DNA of 64,000 bases from Mycetocola zhadangensis (GTDB lineage Bacteria > Actinomycetota > Actinomycetes > Actinomycetales > Microbacteriaceae), in contig NZ_RCWJ01000001.1 in assembly GCF_003668565.1 (NCBI RefSeq), positions 1,054,001 through 1,118,000 on the forward strand. Direction: 5' to 3'. Below the pieces are notes generated by a model that was not told the DNA's origin, searched no databases, and worked only from the letters and a program-made list of their open reading frames with translations. Below are positions 1 through 9,575 of this stretch, piece after piece (positions within the stretch are counted from its first letter, which is position 1; every line of letters begins with the position of its first letter). The position numbers and the translations under genes are program-made.

Positions 1-1
1 C

Positions 2-391
2 ATCTGTGTCGGCGAGACCTCTGAGGACCTTGAGAAGCACGGCCCGAGTGCGGTTCCGGTAGCCCAGCTGAAGGCCGCGCTCTCCGGCGTCTCGGCGACG
101 GCGGATATCGTCGTTGCGTACGAGCCGGTGTGGGCGATTGGATCCGGGCAGGCTGCAACTCCGGAGCAGGCTGAGCAGGTCGCTGCGGCGCTGCGCGCCG
201 AACTCCGCGAGACTCTCGGGGAAGACGTCGCCGCCAAAACCCGCATCCTCTACGGCGGAAGTGTGAAGGCTGCGAACATCGCTGGTTTCATGCGTGAGCC
301 CAACGTCGATGGTGCCCTTGTCGGTGGCGCGAGCCTGGATCTCAACGAGTTCTCCAGCATTGTGCGATACCAGAAGCACGTCGGCGTTTAG
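2..391 (+). CDS. tpiA: Triosephosphate isomerase, C-terminal part (cut by window edge)
   Basis: Glycolytic enzyme interconverting glyceraldehyde 3-phosphate and dihydroxyacetone phosphate in the cytosol. The frame is open from base 2 and begins with ICVGE, the conserved strand-6 region. The catalytic glutamate lies in YEPVWAIGSG, and the phosphate-gripping loops YGGSVKAAN and VGGASL follow. About 129 residues are present, roughly half of the usual 250-260; the N-terminal half, including the catalytic Lys and His, lies upstream of the window. It is followed by secG, the usual order at the end of actinobacterial gap-pgk-tpiA clusters. Identification is secure. Confidence 0.97.
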   Translation: MCVGETSEDLEKHGPSAVPVAQLKAALSGVSATADIVVAYEPVWAIGSGQAATPEQAEQVAAALRAELRETLGEDVAAKTRILYGGSVKAANIAGFMREPNVDGALVGGASLDLNEFSSIVRYQKHVGV

Positions 392-408
392 CCGGACGGG
401 CCTCAGGC

Positions 409-414
409 TATAAT
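409..414 (+). promoter_or_regulatory. Consensus -10 box upstream of secG
   Basis: A perfect TATAAT lies between the tpiA stop and secG, which would start transcription near 421. No good -35 is visible at 17 bases (GTTTAG at 386-391). It suggests that secG and the RbpA-like gene have their own promoter in addition to readthrough from tpiA. Confidence 0.5.
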
Positions 415-461
415 TGGGGGCGGTCCATGGAATCATGGGCCGCCCACGTGAAAGGTCCTTT

Positions 462-713
462 GTGGAGATACTTCAGGTCGTTCTGCAGGTTGTGCTCGGT
501 ATAACGAGCCTCCTGCTCACTTTCCTCATCCTTTTGCACAAGGGTCGTGGTGGCGGACTGTCCGACATGTTCGGTGGCGGAATGGGTTCAAACCTCGGTT
601 CATCCGGGGTCGCTGAGCGAAACCTGAACCGGTTCACCGTTGTGCTCGGACTGGTCTGGTTCAGTTCAATTGTTGCGCTTGGTCTCATCACCAAGTTCTC
701 GACGGGTGCGTAG
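462..713 (+). CDS. secG: Protein translocase subunit SecG
   Basis: Small integral membrane subunit of the SecYEG channel. The 83-residue product has two hydrophobic segments (about residues 5-25 and 59-77) separated by the Gly-rich cytoplasmic loop GRGGGLSDMFGGGMGSN, which is diagnostic for SecG. An upstream in-frame ATG at 414 overlaps the -10 box, so the GTG at 462, preceded by AAAGG at 451-455, is the better start. The stop codon lies within the AGGAG ribosome site of the next gene, so the two are translationally close. Length and topology match the family. Confidence 0.93.
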   Translation: MEILQVVLQVVLGITSLLLTFLILLHKGRGGGLSDMFGGGMGSNLGSSGVAERNLNRFTVVLGLVWFSSIVALGLITKFSTGA

Positions 714-721
714 GAGTACAT

Positions 722-1084
722 ATGGCTGCCGGTGGTAGTGCAATTCGAGGTTCGCGCGTTGGCGCTGGCCCCATGGGCGAACAGGATCACGGGTTCCACG
801 CGGATCGCGTCGCGGTCTCGTACTGGGACGCACTCGGAAACGAGACTGTGCGGTATTTCTCCGCAAGCCTCCCTGATGAAGAGATCCCCGAGACAATCGA
901 CAGCCCCTCGTCAGGTCTTCCTGCCGGAAGGGACCAGGCGAACCCGCCTGAGGTCGCAAAGCTGGAGCCGTACAAGACGCACCTCGCTTACGTGAAGGAA
1001 CGTCGTACGGAGGAAGAGGCAGAAGCTCTCCTCGATGAGGCACTTCAGGCCCTGCGTGCTCGCCGCGGAACCGCATCCGCGTAA
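722..1084 (+). CDS. RbpA-like RNA polymerase-binding protein, zinc-free type
   Basis: A 120-residue protein with the RbpA layout: an N-terminal AIRGSRVGAG tail (compare LRGMRLGAQ in the second copy at 55.5-55.9 kb), a beta core, and a C-terminal helix, KTHLAYVKERRTEEEAEALL, matching the sigma-interacting domain. It has no cysteines, so unlike the second copy it cannot hold a zinc ribbon, and the THWDML segment of canonical RbpA is changed to THLAYV. RbpA binds RNA polymerase and the principal sigma factor. The start has AGGAG five bases upstream. Family assignment is by pattern recognition; the functional split from the canonical copy is unknown. Confidence 0.8.
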   Translation: MAAGGSAIRGSRVGAGPMGEQDHGFHADRVAVSYWDALGNETVRYFSASLPDEEIPETIDSPSSGLPAGRDQANPPEVAKLEPYKTHLAYVKERRTEEEAEALLDEALQALRARRGTASA

Positions 1085-1100
1085 GGCACGCTCAAGAGAC

Positions 1101-1140
1101 ATAGGAAAAGCCCCTGTCCGAGGACAGGGGCTTTTCCTAT
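1101..1140. terminator. Bidirectional hairpin between convergent genes
   Basis: A perfect 19-bp inverted repeat (1101-1119 and 1122-1140) with a two-base centre. The outer arms are A-rich on one side and T-rich on the other, so it can act as an intrinsic terminator for the RbpA-like gene (+) and for the pentose phosphate operon (-). Confidence 0.9.
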
Positions 1141-1159
1141 GTCTGGCGTTTGGTATGGC

Positions 1160-1930
1160 CTAGTAGGTCGGGGCGATGAGGTTCTCAGGAACCTCGGATG
1201 CCGCCTGCTGGTCAACAAAGAAGACCGTACGTTTGCGGCCCTTCATGCCGGCGATGGGCACCTCGCTGTAGGCAGCACCCGCGAGAGCGAGACCAAGAAC
1301 CGACGCTTTGTCTGCACCGGAGAGTTCCACCCAGATGCGCTGCGACGAGTTGATCACGTGCCGCGTCAGGCTGAGCCGCTCAGCCGGCGGCTTGGGGGAG
1401 TCCCGGACGGCGACGACAGTCGCCTCGCGTTCGAGTACTTCCTGCCGGTCGGGGAACAGCGATGCGGTGTGTCCGTCAGGACCGACTCCCAAAAAGGTGA
1501 TGTCGAATCGGGGGAGACCGTTCTCACCTGTGCCGTACTCGGCCAGGGTGGCCGCATAGCTCCGCGCGGCCTCGTCAAGATCGATGCCCGAATCAGAGGC
1601 GGGATAGCTGTGGACGTTTTCAGCCGGGATCTCGATGTGGTCGAGAAGTGCGCGACGTGCCTTGCCATCGTTGCGCTCGGGGTCATCCGCAGGCACCCAG
1701 CGCTCGTCGCCCCACCAGAAGTGCACTCGGGTCCAGTCGACGCTGTCGCGTGCCGGTGATGCGTTGATGCTCTCAAGCACCTTGATCGCAACCCGGCCTC
1801 CCTCGAGGACTACGTTGACGAACTCGAGTTCGTCGAGCAGATCGACGGTCTTGGTGAGGAATCGTGCCGCGATGGATGCAGCGAGGGCGTCGCTGTCCGT
1901 GGCAACAAGCACTCGGCGTTCATTCGTCAT
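1160..1930 (-). CDS. pgl: 6-phosphogluconolactonase
   Basis: Hydrolyses 6-phosphoglucono-1,5-lactone to 6-phosphogluconate, the second step of the oxidative pentose phosphate pathway. The 256 residues show the NagB/RpiA/CoA-transferase-like fold signatures: a Gly-rich early loop (VVLEGGR), the conserved VHFWWGDERWVP motif, and FLGVGPDGHTASLFP with the active-site His. It is the last gene of the tkt-tal-pgi-zwf-opcA-pgl operon. Its start codon directly abuts the opcA stop, so translation is probably coupled. Length is normal for the family. Confidence 0.96.
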   Translation of the reverse strand: MTNERRVLVATDSDALAASIAARFLTKTVDLLDELEFVNVVLEGGRVAIKVLESINASPARDSVDWTRVHFWWGDERWVPADDPERNDGKARRALLDHIEIPAENVHSYPASDSGIDLDEAARSYAATLAEYGTGENGLPRFDITFLGVGPDGHTASLFPDRQEVLEREATVVAVRDSPKPPAERLSLTRHVINSSQRIWVELSGADKASVLGLALAGAAYSEVPIAGMKGRKRTVFFVDQQAASEVPENLIAPTY

Positions 1931-2899
1931 TCAGTTGGTACCTTCCGGTGCAAGGGCTTCGTTCTCGAGTTGAACGAGCCCCTTGGTGATCACTTCACCG
2001 TACAACGGATCGGGATCGAGTCGGCGCAGTTCCTCCGCGAGGCAGTCACGCAGGCTGCGGCGGGGGAGTGCGAGTTCGTGGATTGGCTGGTTGGGCTGGG
2101 TGAGCTTGGCAACGTTGTCCGTTGGACGCTCAAGCACGATGTCACCGCTCGGGCGAGACAGCGTTACGCCGTGAATTCCGGTGTCACCTGACCCGCGTGG
2201 TGTGAGCTCCTGGATAATCGGCACCTGCAGTTGCATCCGAAGCCACGCGGCAAGCAGCACCGTGGAAGCCGAGTCTGACGCTCCCGAGACAGTGACAGCC
2301 GTCACCGGTTCGTACGGTGGCTGGTCGAGCACGGCGGCGAGCTGCGCACGCCACAGTGTCAACCGGGTCCATGCGAAATCAGTGTCGCCGGGGGCATACG
2401 ACTTGGCAATTTCGAGAAGTGCAGCGTGCGGGTCTTCGTGCTCCGATGCATCCGTAATTCTTCTCTGTGCGATGCGACCGATCGCCGTGCGAGACACATC
2501 GGCCGGAGCTTCGATCGGCCACCAGGCGACGACGGGCGCGTCGGGCAGGAGCAGTCCATTGATCAGGCTGTCTTCGTTGCTCGCTGCGTCACCGTACGCG
2601 CGAAGAATGATGACCTCGCTTGCGCCGGCATCGCCGCCGACGCGAATCTCAGCATCGATGCGAGCAGGTTTGGCGCCACCCTCATTGTCAGCGGGGATGC
2701 GGGAGAGCACGAGCACGCGCATTGGGTGCTCACGTGAGGCGTCATTCGCGGCCTCGATGGCTTCCTCTTCCTCACCCAGTTGGGAAACGATCACGAGGGT
2801 GAGGACACGTCCGAGCGAGACGACGCCGCCGTCTTCGCGCAGAGTGACGAGCTTCTTCGAGACCTTGCTTGTTGTCGTGTCTGGCAGGTCGACGATCAT
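1931..2899 (-). CDS. opcA: Glucose-6-phosphate dehydrogenase assembly protein OpcA
   Basis: OpcA is needed for full activity of glucose-6-phosphate dehydrogenase in cyanobacteria and actinobacteria. The product begins MIVDLPDTTTSKVSKKLV, the typical actinobacterial OpcA start, and carries the conserved WWP-containing segment (PVVAWWP). An ATG at 2911 is also in frame, but the ATG at 2899 overlaps the zwf stop by four bases (ATGA), giving 322 residues and a coupled start. It lies between zwf and pgl, the standard order in actinobacteria. Confidence 0.93.
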   Translation of the reverse strand: MIVDLPDTTTSKVSKKLVTLREDGGVVSLGRVLTLVIVSQLGEEEEAIEAANDASREHPMRVLVLSRIPADNEGGAKPARIDAEIRVGGDAGASEVIILRAYGDAASNEDSLINGLLLPDAPVVAWWPIEAPADVSRTAIGRIAQRRITDASEHEDPHAALLEIAKSYAPGDTDFAWTRLTLWRAQLAAVLDQPPYEPVTAVTVSGASDSASTVLLAAWLRMQLQVPIIQELTPRGSGDTGIHGVTLSRPSGDIVLERPTDNVAKLTQPNQPIHELALPRRSLRDCLAEELRRLDPDPLYGEVITKGLVQLENEALAPEGTN

Positions 2900-4440
2900 G
2901 GACGTCTCCAAACTCTGCCGTCGCGGGCAAGTAGTTCATCTGCTGAAGCCGGGCCCCATGAGCCTGGCTGATACTGCTCGAGGGGTCCGCCCTGTCGTGC
3001 CCAGTACTCCTCGATCGGGTCGAGGATCTTCCAGGACAGTTCGACTTCCTGGTGACGGGGGAACAGGGGCGGGTCGCCGAGGAGCACATCGAGGATGAGG
3101 CGCTCGTATGCTTCAGGGCTTGCCTCGGTGAACGCGTGGCCGTATCCGAAGTCCATGGTGACGTCGCGCACCTGCGTACCGGCACCCGGCACCTTGGAAC
3201 CGAAACGAATGGTGACACCCTCATCAGGCTGAACACGAATGACAAGCGCGTTCTGGCCCAGCTCGGAGGTCTGGCTTTCGGCAAAAAGAAACTGCGGTGC
3301 GCGTTTGAAGACCACGGCGATTTCCGTCACGCGGCGGCCGAGACGCTTGCCAGCACGCAGGTAGAACGGCACACCGTCCCAGCGCCGGGTCTTGATGTCG
3401 AGGCGCATGGCCGCGAAGGTCTCGGTGGTCGATTCCGGGTTCATGCCTTCCTCCTCGAGGAAGCCGGGAACGTTCTCGCCGCCCTGCCAGCCGCCGGCAT
3501 ACTGCCCGCGGGCGGTCGCCGTGCTGAGGTCTTCCGGCAGGCTGACCGCCGCAAGCACCTTCTCCTTCTCGGCTCGAAGGTCAGCGGCGTCGAATGAGAG
3601 CGGCTCTTCCATCGCCGTGAGCGCGAGGAGCTGGAGAATGTGATTCTGGATGACGTCGCGGGCCGCGCCGATCCCGTCGTAGTAACCGGCCCGACCGCCC
3701 ACACCGATGTCCTCGGCCATGCTGATCTGCACATGGTCGACATAGTGTGCATTCCAGATCGGCTCGAACATCTGGTTGGCGAACCGGAGCGCCAGGATGT
3801 TTTGGACCGTTTCCTTACCCAGGTAGTGGTCGATCCGGAACACCGAGTCCGGCGGAAAGACCGATTCGACGACAGCGTTGAGTTCTCGAGCCGTCTTCAG
3901 GTCGGACCCGAATGGCTTCTCGATTACCACGCGTCGCCACTCACCGTCTTTGGCATCTGCCATTCCCGAACGCCGCAGCTGTTCGGTGACCTCCGGGAAT
4001 GCCTTCGGAGGAATCGACAGGTAGAACGCGTGATTCCCCATGGTGCCGCGTTCCGCGTCCAGAAGATCAATGGTTTCCTTCAGCTTCACAAACGCCTGCT
4101 CGTCACCGAATTCACCAGGAACGAAACGGATGCCCTGGGCGAGCTGCTGCCACACCTCCTCACGGTATTCCGTGCGTGCGTATGACTTCACAGCCTCGTG
4201 CACGACCTCCATGAAGTCCTGGTCTTCCCAGTCCCGTCTGGCAAAACCGACGAGCGAGAAGCCGGGCGGCAGGAGGCCGCGGTTCGCGAGGTCGTAGACA
4301 GCCGGCATCAGCTTCTTGCGGGACAGGTCACCTGTCACGCCGAAGATGATGAGGCCGCTCGGACCCGCGATGCGATTGAGACGGCGGTCTGAGTCCACCC
4401 GAAGTGGGTTGAACTCGGGGGTGATATCCACGGGGGACAT
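2896..4440 (-). CDS. zwf: Glucose-6-phosphate 1-dehydrogenase
   Basis: Oxidises glucose 6-phosphate to the lactone with NADP+ and is the entry enzyme of the pentose phosphate pathway. The coenzyme loop GVTGDLSRKK is at residues 34-43, EKPFGSDL at about 174-181, and the substrate and catalytic signature RIDHYLGKE at 202-210. Its 514 residues match the family. It lies 51 bases after pgi and overlaps opcA by four bases. It supplies NADPH, which mycothiol reduction would need (see mshC). Confidence 0.98.
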   Translation of the reverse strand: MSPVDITPEFNPLRVDSDRRLNRIAGPSGLIIFGVTGDLSRKKLMPAVYDLANRGLLPPGFSLVGFARRDWEDQDFMEVVHEAVKSYARTEYREEVWQQLAQGIRFVPGEFGDEQAFVKLKETIDLLDAERGTMGNHAFYLSIPPKAFPEVTEQLRRSGMADAKDGEWRRVVIEKPFGSDLKTARELNAVVESVFPPDSVFRIDHYLGKETVQNILALRFANQMFEPIWNAHYVDHVQISMAEDIGVGGRAGYYDGIGAARDVIQNHILQLLALTAMEEPLSFDAADLRAEKEKVLAAVSLPEDLSTATARGQYAGGWQGGENVPGFLEEEGMNPESTTETFAAMRLDIKTRRWDGVPFYLRAGKRLGRRVTEIAVVFKRAPQFLFAESQTSELGQNALVIRVQPDEGVTIRFGSKVPGAGTQVRDVTMDFGYGHAFTEASPEAYERLILDVLLGDPPLFPRHQEVELSWKILDPIEEYWARQGGPLEQYQPGSWGPASADELLARDGRVWRRP

Positions 4441-4491
4441 ACAGCTCCTAGATACGGCCGTAAGGCACGTGGGGATCCGGTTCGGATGAAC

Positions 4492-6102
4492 TTAGTTGAC
4501 AGCCTCAAACAACGAGACGATGTTGTTCTCGGGGTTGGTGAGGTTGAGTACGAGCACAGGGCGACCGTGCTCGGCCAGGACCGTCGCGTCGCCCTGCGCC
4601 TGCGCCTGGATGAGCTGGCCGAACGTGAACGGGCGACCGGGGATCTCCAGGTCAACCGGAGCGTTCTCGGTGATTTGAAGGAACACTCCAACAGCCGGTC
4701 CGCCCTTGTGAAACTGGCCCGTTGAGTGCAGGAACCGCGGGCCCCAGCCGAAGGTCACCGGACGCTGAGCGTTTCCGGCGAGCAGCTGGCGGATACCCGC
4801 GAGTTGCGGAAGCGCGAGCCTGTCGACGTAGGCCTGGACGGCGAGATAGCCGTCGCTACCGATCGAACCGACAAGCGCTTCGATCGCTCCGCGGACCGTC
4901 GTGACACCTTCGAGGAATGCCGCGTCCCCGCGCACCTCAATGCCGTTCTCGACGAACAGCGGTGCACTTGGCTCGGGTCGTGCGTCCAGGAGGCCGCGCG
5001 TGGCGATCTTGGCCGACTCGACGTCGGGCTGGTCGAACGGATTGATGCCGAGGATGCGACCGGCGACAGCTGTCGCGAACTCCCACACCAGAATCTGGGC
5101 CCCGAGCGTACCGCTCACGAGAATCTCACCCTTGTGACGATCCTTGGCAAACAGGTGAGGCGCGTCGGCGTCGTCGACCAGGCGAACGACCTGAACGTCA
5201 GCCTGAGGCTCAGTCACCTCAGGTGACAGAGTGTCCACCACGACGGGGAGCAGCCCGGTTCCCTGTTTTCCGGTCGACTCGGCGAGGAGCTGCTCAGCCC
5301 AGTCGGGGAAACCGACGATGTGGGTGCCGTCTGCGACGATGGCCAGCTTGTCCTTAAGCGGTGACGTTCCGGCGATCGCCGCGGCGAGGATGAGACCGGG
5401 GTTGTGCTTGTCGTCGATCGAGAGCTCGACGGCTACAGAGTCTGCTTCGTCGAGCAGCGCGCCGACGTCAACTCCGGCGAGCCCCGAGGGCACAAGCCCG
5501 AATGCTGTGAGCGCCGAGTACCGGCCGCCAACGTTCGGGTCCGCGTTGAAGACGCGGTACCCGGCTTCGCGGGCTGATGCGTCGAGAGGCGACCCGGGGT
5601 CGGTGACGACGATGATGCGTTCGCGGGGGTCGATTCCCGCGTCGGTGAACGCCTTCTCGTACGCCCGGCGCTGGCTGTCGGTCTCGACAGTCGATCCGGA
5701 CTTTGACGAGACAACGATCGCTGTCGAAGCGAGCCGGTCCGCCAGAGCCGCGAGAACCTGACCGGGGGCAGTCGAGTCGAGCACGGTCAGGTTGCCACCC
5801 AGCGTCTGGGTGATGACCTCAGGGGCGAGAGAAGACCCGCCCATGCCGGCGAGGGCAATGTGATCGATACCAGCGGCCGTCAATTCGGCGCGGAGCGCCT
5901 CGATCTCGGCCACCAGCGGACGGGAGACGGTTGTCGCTTCCGTCCAACCCAGGCGCTTGGCGGATTCTTCCTCAGCCTCTGGGCCCCACAGTGCAGGGTT
6001 CTGACCGGTGATGCCCGACGCGACCAGGTCGGTGACGAGTGTCGGAACGACAGCGGTGACGGCATCGCGTGCCGCACCGCTCACGTGGATTCTGAAACTC
6101 AT
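4492..6102 (-). CDS. pgi: Glucose-6-phosphate isomerase
   Basis: Interconverts glucose 6-phosphate and fructose 6-phosphate. The SIS-domain phosphate-binding motif [10 protein letters not shown] and the segment [14 protein letters not shown] are clear. At 536 residues it is the short, divergent actinobacterial form that in some relatives is fused to transaldolase. Here the two are separate, but the pgi ATG overlaps the tal stop by four bases (ATGA), so the pairing is kept at the level of translation. Within the operon it recycles fructose 6-phosphate back to the oxidative branch. Confidence 0.95.
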   Translation of the reverse strand: MSFRIHVSGAARDAVTAVVPTLVTDLVASGITGQNPALWGPEAEEESAKRLGWTEATTVSRPLVAEIEALRAELTAAGIDHIALAGMGGSSLAPEVITQTLGGNLTVLDSTAPGQVLAALADRLASTAIVVSSKSGSTVETDSQRRAYEKAFTDAGIDPRERIIVVTDPGSPLDASAREAGYRVFNADPNVGGRYSALTAFGLVPSGLAGVDVGALLDEADSVAVELSIDDKHNPGLILAAAIAGTSPLKDKLAIVADGTHIVGFPDWAEQLLAESTGKQGTGLLPVVVDTLSPEVTEPQADVQVVRLVDDADAPHLFAKDRHKGEILVSGTLGAQILVWEFATAVAGRILGINPFDQPDVESAKIATRGLLDARPEPSAPLFVENGIEVRGDAAFLEGVTTVRGAIEALVGSIGSDGYLAVQAYVDRLALPQLAGIRQLLAGNAQRPVTFGWGPRFLHSTGQFHKGGPAVGVFLQITENAPVDLEIPGRPFTFGQLIQAQAQGDATVLAEHGRPVLVLNLTNPENNIVSLFEAVN

Positions 6103-7211
6103 TTTGCGGCCTCGAGAGCAGCGGTGACGGTATCGAGGAGCTCGTTCCAGGACACAATGAACTTCTCAACACCCTCCTTCTCCAAAAGGAGGGTGACGTC
6201 GTCGTAGGAGATGCCCTGTGCAGCGATCGCGTCGAGAACCTCATTGGCGTCCGCGTACGAACCGGTCACGCTGTCGCCCTCGATGACACCGTGATCGAAT
6301 GTCGCTTCGAGGGTCTTTTCGGGCATCGTATTGACGACCGAGTTGGCGACAAGCTGTGTTACGTAAAGGGTGTCGGGAAGGCTCGGGTCTTTGACACCGG
6401 TTGATGCCCACAACGGCCGTTGCTTGTTCGCGCCGGCGTCCAGAAGGGTTTCGGCGCGCTCGGTCGCGAACGACTCAACGAAGACCTCATATGCCAGCTG
6501 GGCGTTTGCTACGCCCGCCTTGCTCTTGAGTGCGAGAGCTTCGTCCGTGCCGATCGCAGTCAGTCGCTTGTCGATTTCGGTGTCAACGCGCGAGACGAAG
6601 AACGAAGCGACCGAGTGGATGGTCGACAGGTCAATTCCAGCGGCCTTTGCCTTCTCGAGTCCGGTCAGGTAGGCATTGATGACCGCCCGGTAGCGGTCGA
6701 GGCTGAAGATCAGCGTGACGTTCACGCTGATGCCTGCGGCGATCGTCTCAGTGATGGCTTCGAGGCCCTCAATGGTCGCGGGGATCTTGATCATTGCGTT
6801 GGGCTTGTTGACCTTGGCCCACAGCGCCTTGGCCTGCTCGATGGTGCCCTGCGCATCGTGAGCGAGACCCGGTTCGACCTCGATCGAGACGCGCCCGTCG
6901 TAGCCGTTCGATGCGTCGAAGACCGGACGGAAGATGTCCGATGCCCGTGCCACATCGTCCGTGGTGATCTCAAAGACCGCCTCGGTCACATTCTTGCCTG
7001 CGGCGGCCAGCTCGGCGACCTGCGCTGCGTAGACCTCACCGTTGCTCAGAGCACCAGCGAAGATCGTCGGGTTGGTGGTCACTCCGACAACGTTCTTGGT
7101 GTCGATGAGTTCCTGGAGGTTGCCGGTCTCGATACGTCCGCGTGAGAGGTCATCGAGCCAAATGCTGACTCCAGCGTCTGACAGCTTTGTGGTTGGTGTT
7201 GAGTTCGTCAT
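6099..7211 (-). CDS. tal: Transaldolase
   Basis: Transfers dihydroxyacetone units between sugar phosphates in the non-oxidative pentose phosphate pathway. The Schiff-base lysine lies in [16 protein letters not shown]. The N-terminal [10 protein letters not shown] and TNPTIF motifs are those of the long (about 370-residue) actinobacterial and cyanobacterial type. The start has GGAGAA just upstream. It lies 22 bases after tkt and overlaps pgi by four bases. Confidence 0.97.
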   Translation of the reverse strand: MTNSTPTTKLSDAGVSIWLDDLSRGRIETGNLQELIDTKNVVGVTTNPTIFAGALSNGEVYAAQVAELAAAGKNVTEAVFEITTDDVARASDIFRPVFDASNGYDGRVSIEVEPGLAHDAQGTIEQAKALWAKVNKPNAMIKIPATIEGLEAITETIAAGISVNVTLIFSLDRYRAVINAYLTGLEKAKAAGIDLSTIHSVASFFVSRVDTEIDKRLTAIGTDEALALKSKAGVANAQLAYEVFVESFATERAETLLDAGANKQRPLWASTGVKDPSLPDTLYVTQLVANSVVNTMPEKTLEATFDHGVIEGDSVTGSYADANEVLDAIAAQGISYDDVTLLLEKEGVEKFIVSWNELLDTVTAALEAAK

Positions 7212-7233
7212 GTTCTTCTCCTTTTACCGGCGT

Positions 7234-9324
7234 CTACTTGCCGAGTGATTCTTTGGCGGCGGCAACGACGGCGTCGGTGGTGATGCCGAATTTATTGAAC
7301 AGGGTCTTGTAGTCAGCGGAGGCGCCGAAGTGCTCGATCGATACGGAACGACCCTGGTCGCCGACAATCCCTGTCCAGGTCAGGGCCAGTCCGGCCTCGA
7401 CCGATACCCGGGCGGTGATCGCCTTCGGGAGAACCGACTCGCGGTAAGACTCGTCCTGTTCCTCGAACCACTCGAGGCATGGCACTGAGACAACGCGTGC
7501 GTTGATGCCGTCCGCTTTGAGCGTTTCCCGAGCGTTCACTGCGAGCTGCACTTCAGAGCCCGTTGCGATAAGGATGACGTCTGGCGTTCCGTTGGGAGCC
7601 TCAGCCAGTACGTATGCCCCCTTGGCGACGTTGGCGGCCGAAGCGAAGGTGTCTCCGCTGGCCTCGCCGTCACCACGCTCGAAGACCGGGATGTTCTGGC
7701 GGGTAAGAGCGATACCGGCTGGCCCGCCGCGTCGCTTGAGGATCTCGAGCCAGGCGTAGCTGACTTCGTTTGCGTCACCCGGCCGAACGATTGCGAGGTT
7801 CGGGATGGCACGCAGGGTCGACAGCTGCTCGATCGGCTGGTGCGTCGGCCCGTCTTCGCCCAGAGCCACTGAGTCGTGAGTCCATACGAAAATGGACGGC
7901 ACGTTCATGAGCGCAGCGAGGCGCACCGCTGGGCGCATGTAGTCGCTGAAGATGAGGAAGGTTCCGCCGTATGCGCGGGTCGGGCCGTGGAGGACAATGC
8001 CGTTGAGGATGGCTCCCATGGCGTGCTCGCGAATTCCGAAGTGCAGAACTCGGCCGTGCTCGCTGCCGGTCCACTCGTGTGTGGAGTGCTCGGCCGGCAC
8101 AAAGGAGGAAGCGCCCTCGATCGTCGTGTTGTTCGACTCGGCGAGGTCGGCTGAGCCGCCCCAGAGTTCGGGAACAACGGGTCCGAGCGCGTTGAGGACC
8201 TTGCCAGATGCGGCACGTGTCGACACCTCCTTGCCGGGCTCGAAGACCGGGAGGACATCCTCAACGCCGTCGGGCAGGTCGCCTGCCAGAAGGCGGTCAA
8301 GCAGTGCGCTCTTGTCTGGGTTGGCGCTCTTCCACGCGTCGAAGCCAACCTGCCATTCAGCCCGCTGATCTGCGCCACGATCGATGGCCTTGCGAGTGTG
8401 CTCAATGACCTCGTCAGAAACGACGAAGCTCTCGGCCGGGTCGAAGCCGAGTACTTCCTTGACAGCGGCGAGTTCGTCGGCACCGAGGGCGGATCCGTGG
8501 ATCTTTCCGGTGTTCTGCTTCTTGGGGCTTGGCCATCCGATGATGGTCTTGAGGATGATGAGCGACGGCTTGCTGGACTCGGCCTTCGCCGCCTCGATCG
8601 CGTCGTTCAGAGCCTGGACGTCTTCGACGTACTCGCCCGTCTTCTTCCAGTCGACGGTCTGCACGTGCCAGTCGTAGGACTCGTAGCGCTTCGCAACATC
8701 TTCGGTGAAGGCGATGTTTGTGTCGTCCTCAATCGAAATCTGGTTGCTGTCGTAGATGGCAATCAGGTTGCCGAGCTGCTGGTGGCCAGCGAGGGACGAC
8801 GCTTCACTGGTGATGCCCTCTTGCAGGTCTCCGTCGCCGGCGATCACGTAGACGAAGTGGTCGAACGGGCTCTTGCCTGCTTCTGTGTCCGGGTCAAAAA
8901 GTCCACGCTCGTAGCGTGCAGCGTATGCGAAGCCAACGGCAGAGGCGAGGCCCTGTCCGAGCGGACCAGTTGTGATCTCCACTCCGTCCGTGTGGCCGTA
9001 CTCGGGGTGACCCGGAGTGAGTGAACCCCACGTACGAAGTGCCTTGAGGTCCTCAAGTTCCAGTCCGTATCCGCCCAGGTACAGCTGGACGTACTGCGTA
9101 AGCGAACTGTGCCCAACTGAGAGGACGAAGCGGTCGCGGCCAAGCCAGTTCTGGTCCTTGGGATCACGGCGCATCACTTTCTGGAACAGGAGGTACGCTG
9201 CGGGGGCGAGGCTCATGGCCGTGCCCGGGTGCCCGTTTCCTACCTTCTCCACCGCGTCTGCTGCGAGCAATCTCGCTGTGTTCACCGCTGTGTCGTCAAT
9301 GGAGTTCCATTGCAAAGCTGCCAC
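7234..9324 (-). CDS. tkt: Transketolase
   Basis: Thiamine diphosphate enzyme that moves two-carbon units between sugar phosphates. [17 protein letters not shown] near the N-terminus, the ThDP/Mg motif [13 protein letters not shown], and the catalytic glutamate in [11 protein letters not shown] are all present. Its 696 residues are full length. The start is a GTG with GAAGGG about nine bases upstream. It is the first gene of the six-gene minus-strand operon, so the operon promoter should lie in 9325-9575. Confidence 0.97.
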   Translation of the reverse strand: MAALQWNSIDDTAVNTARLLAADAVEKVGNGHPGTAMSLAPAAYLLFQKVMRRDPKDQNWLGRDRFVLSVGHSSLTQYVQLYLGGYGLELEDLKALRTWGSLTPGHPEYGHTDGVEITTGPLGQGLASAVGFAYAARYERGLFDPDTEAGKSPFDHFVYVIAGDGDLQEGITSEASSLAGHQQLGNLIAIYDSNQISIEDDTNIAFTEDVAKRYESYDWHVQTVDWKKTGEYVEDVQALNDAIEAAKAESSKPSLIILKTIIGWPSPKKQNTGKIHGSALGADELAAVKEVLGFDPAESFVVSDEVIEHTRKAIDRGADQRAEWQVGFDAWKSANPDKSALLDRLLAGDLPDGVEDVLPVFEPGKEVSTRAASGKVLNALGPVVPELWGGSADLAESNNTTIEGASSFVPAEHSTHEWTGSEHGRVLHFGIREHAMGAILNGIVLHGPTRAYGGTFLIFSDYMRPAVRLAALMNVPSIFVWTHDSVALGEDGPTHQPIEQLSTLRAIPNLAIVRPGDANEVSYAWLEILKRRGGPAGIALTRQNIPVFERGDGEASGDTFASAANVAKGAYVLAEAPNGTPDVILIATGSEVQLAVNARETLKADGINARVVSVPCLEWFEEQDESYRESVLPKAITARVSVEAGLALTWTGIVGDQGRSVSIEHFGASADYKTLFNKFGITTDAVVAAAKESLGK

Positions 9325-9575
9325 TATATTGGACCCTTCTCGTTCGAATCAGGGGCCATCTCTGACCCACCGATGAAGCGTGTTCCCACGCCTGTTGGCT
9401 TCATTGGCGCCGATGGACAGACTTCACCCGTACTTCGAGAGTCTGGGTTGTGTGAGCCAGCGAACAGTTTGGCGAGCAGTTCCAGTATAGGTAATGCGTC
9501 TGAACGGCCGCCGGACATTACGCGCAGCGACCGATGACCTAGAATTGAGGTTGAAGTCCACCCGTTAGAGGAGCG
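9325..9575. promoter_or_regulatory. Divergent promoter region tkt / ctaB
   Basis: These 251 bases hold no convincing gene and separate two divergent units. A TAGAAT hexamer at 9540-9545 fits a -10 for ctaB and is followed by an AGAGGAG ribosome site just before the ctaB ATG. I found no unambiguous -10 for tkt; a short 64-codon minus frame here ends at the tkt start and looks like chance. Confidence 0.45.

Noticed and set aside
2181-3098. A 305-codon open frame on the plus strand across opcA and zwf
   Set aside because: Ser/Arg-rich translation antisense to opcA and zwf with no recognisable domain.
9324-9518. A 64-codon frame just upstream of tkt as a possible regulatory leader peptide
   Set aside because: No ribosome site or codon-run typical of attenuation is visible and it covers the promoter region.
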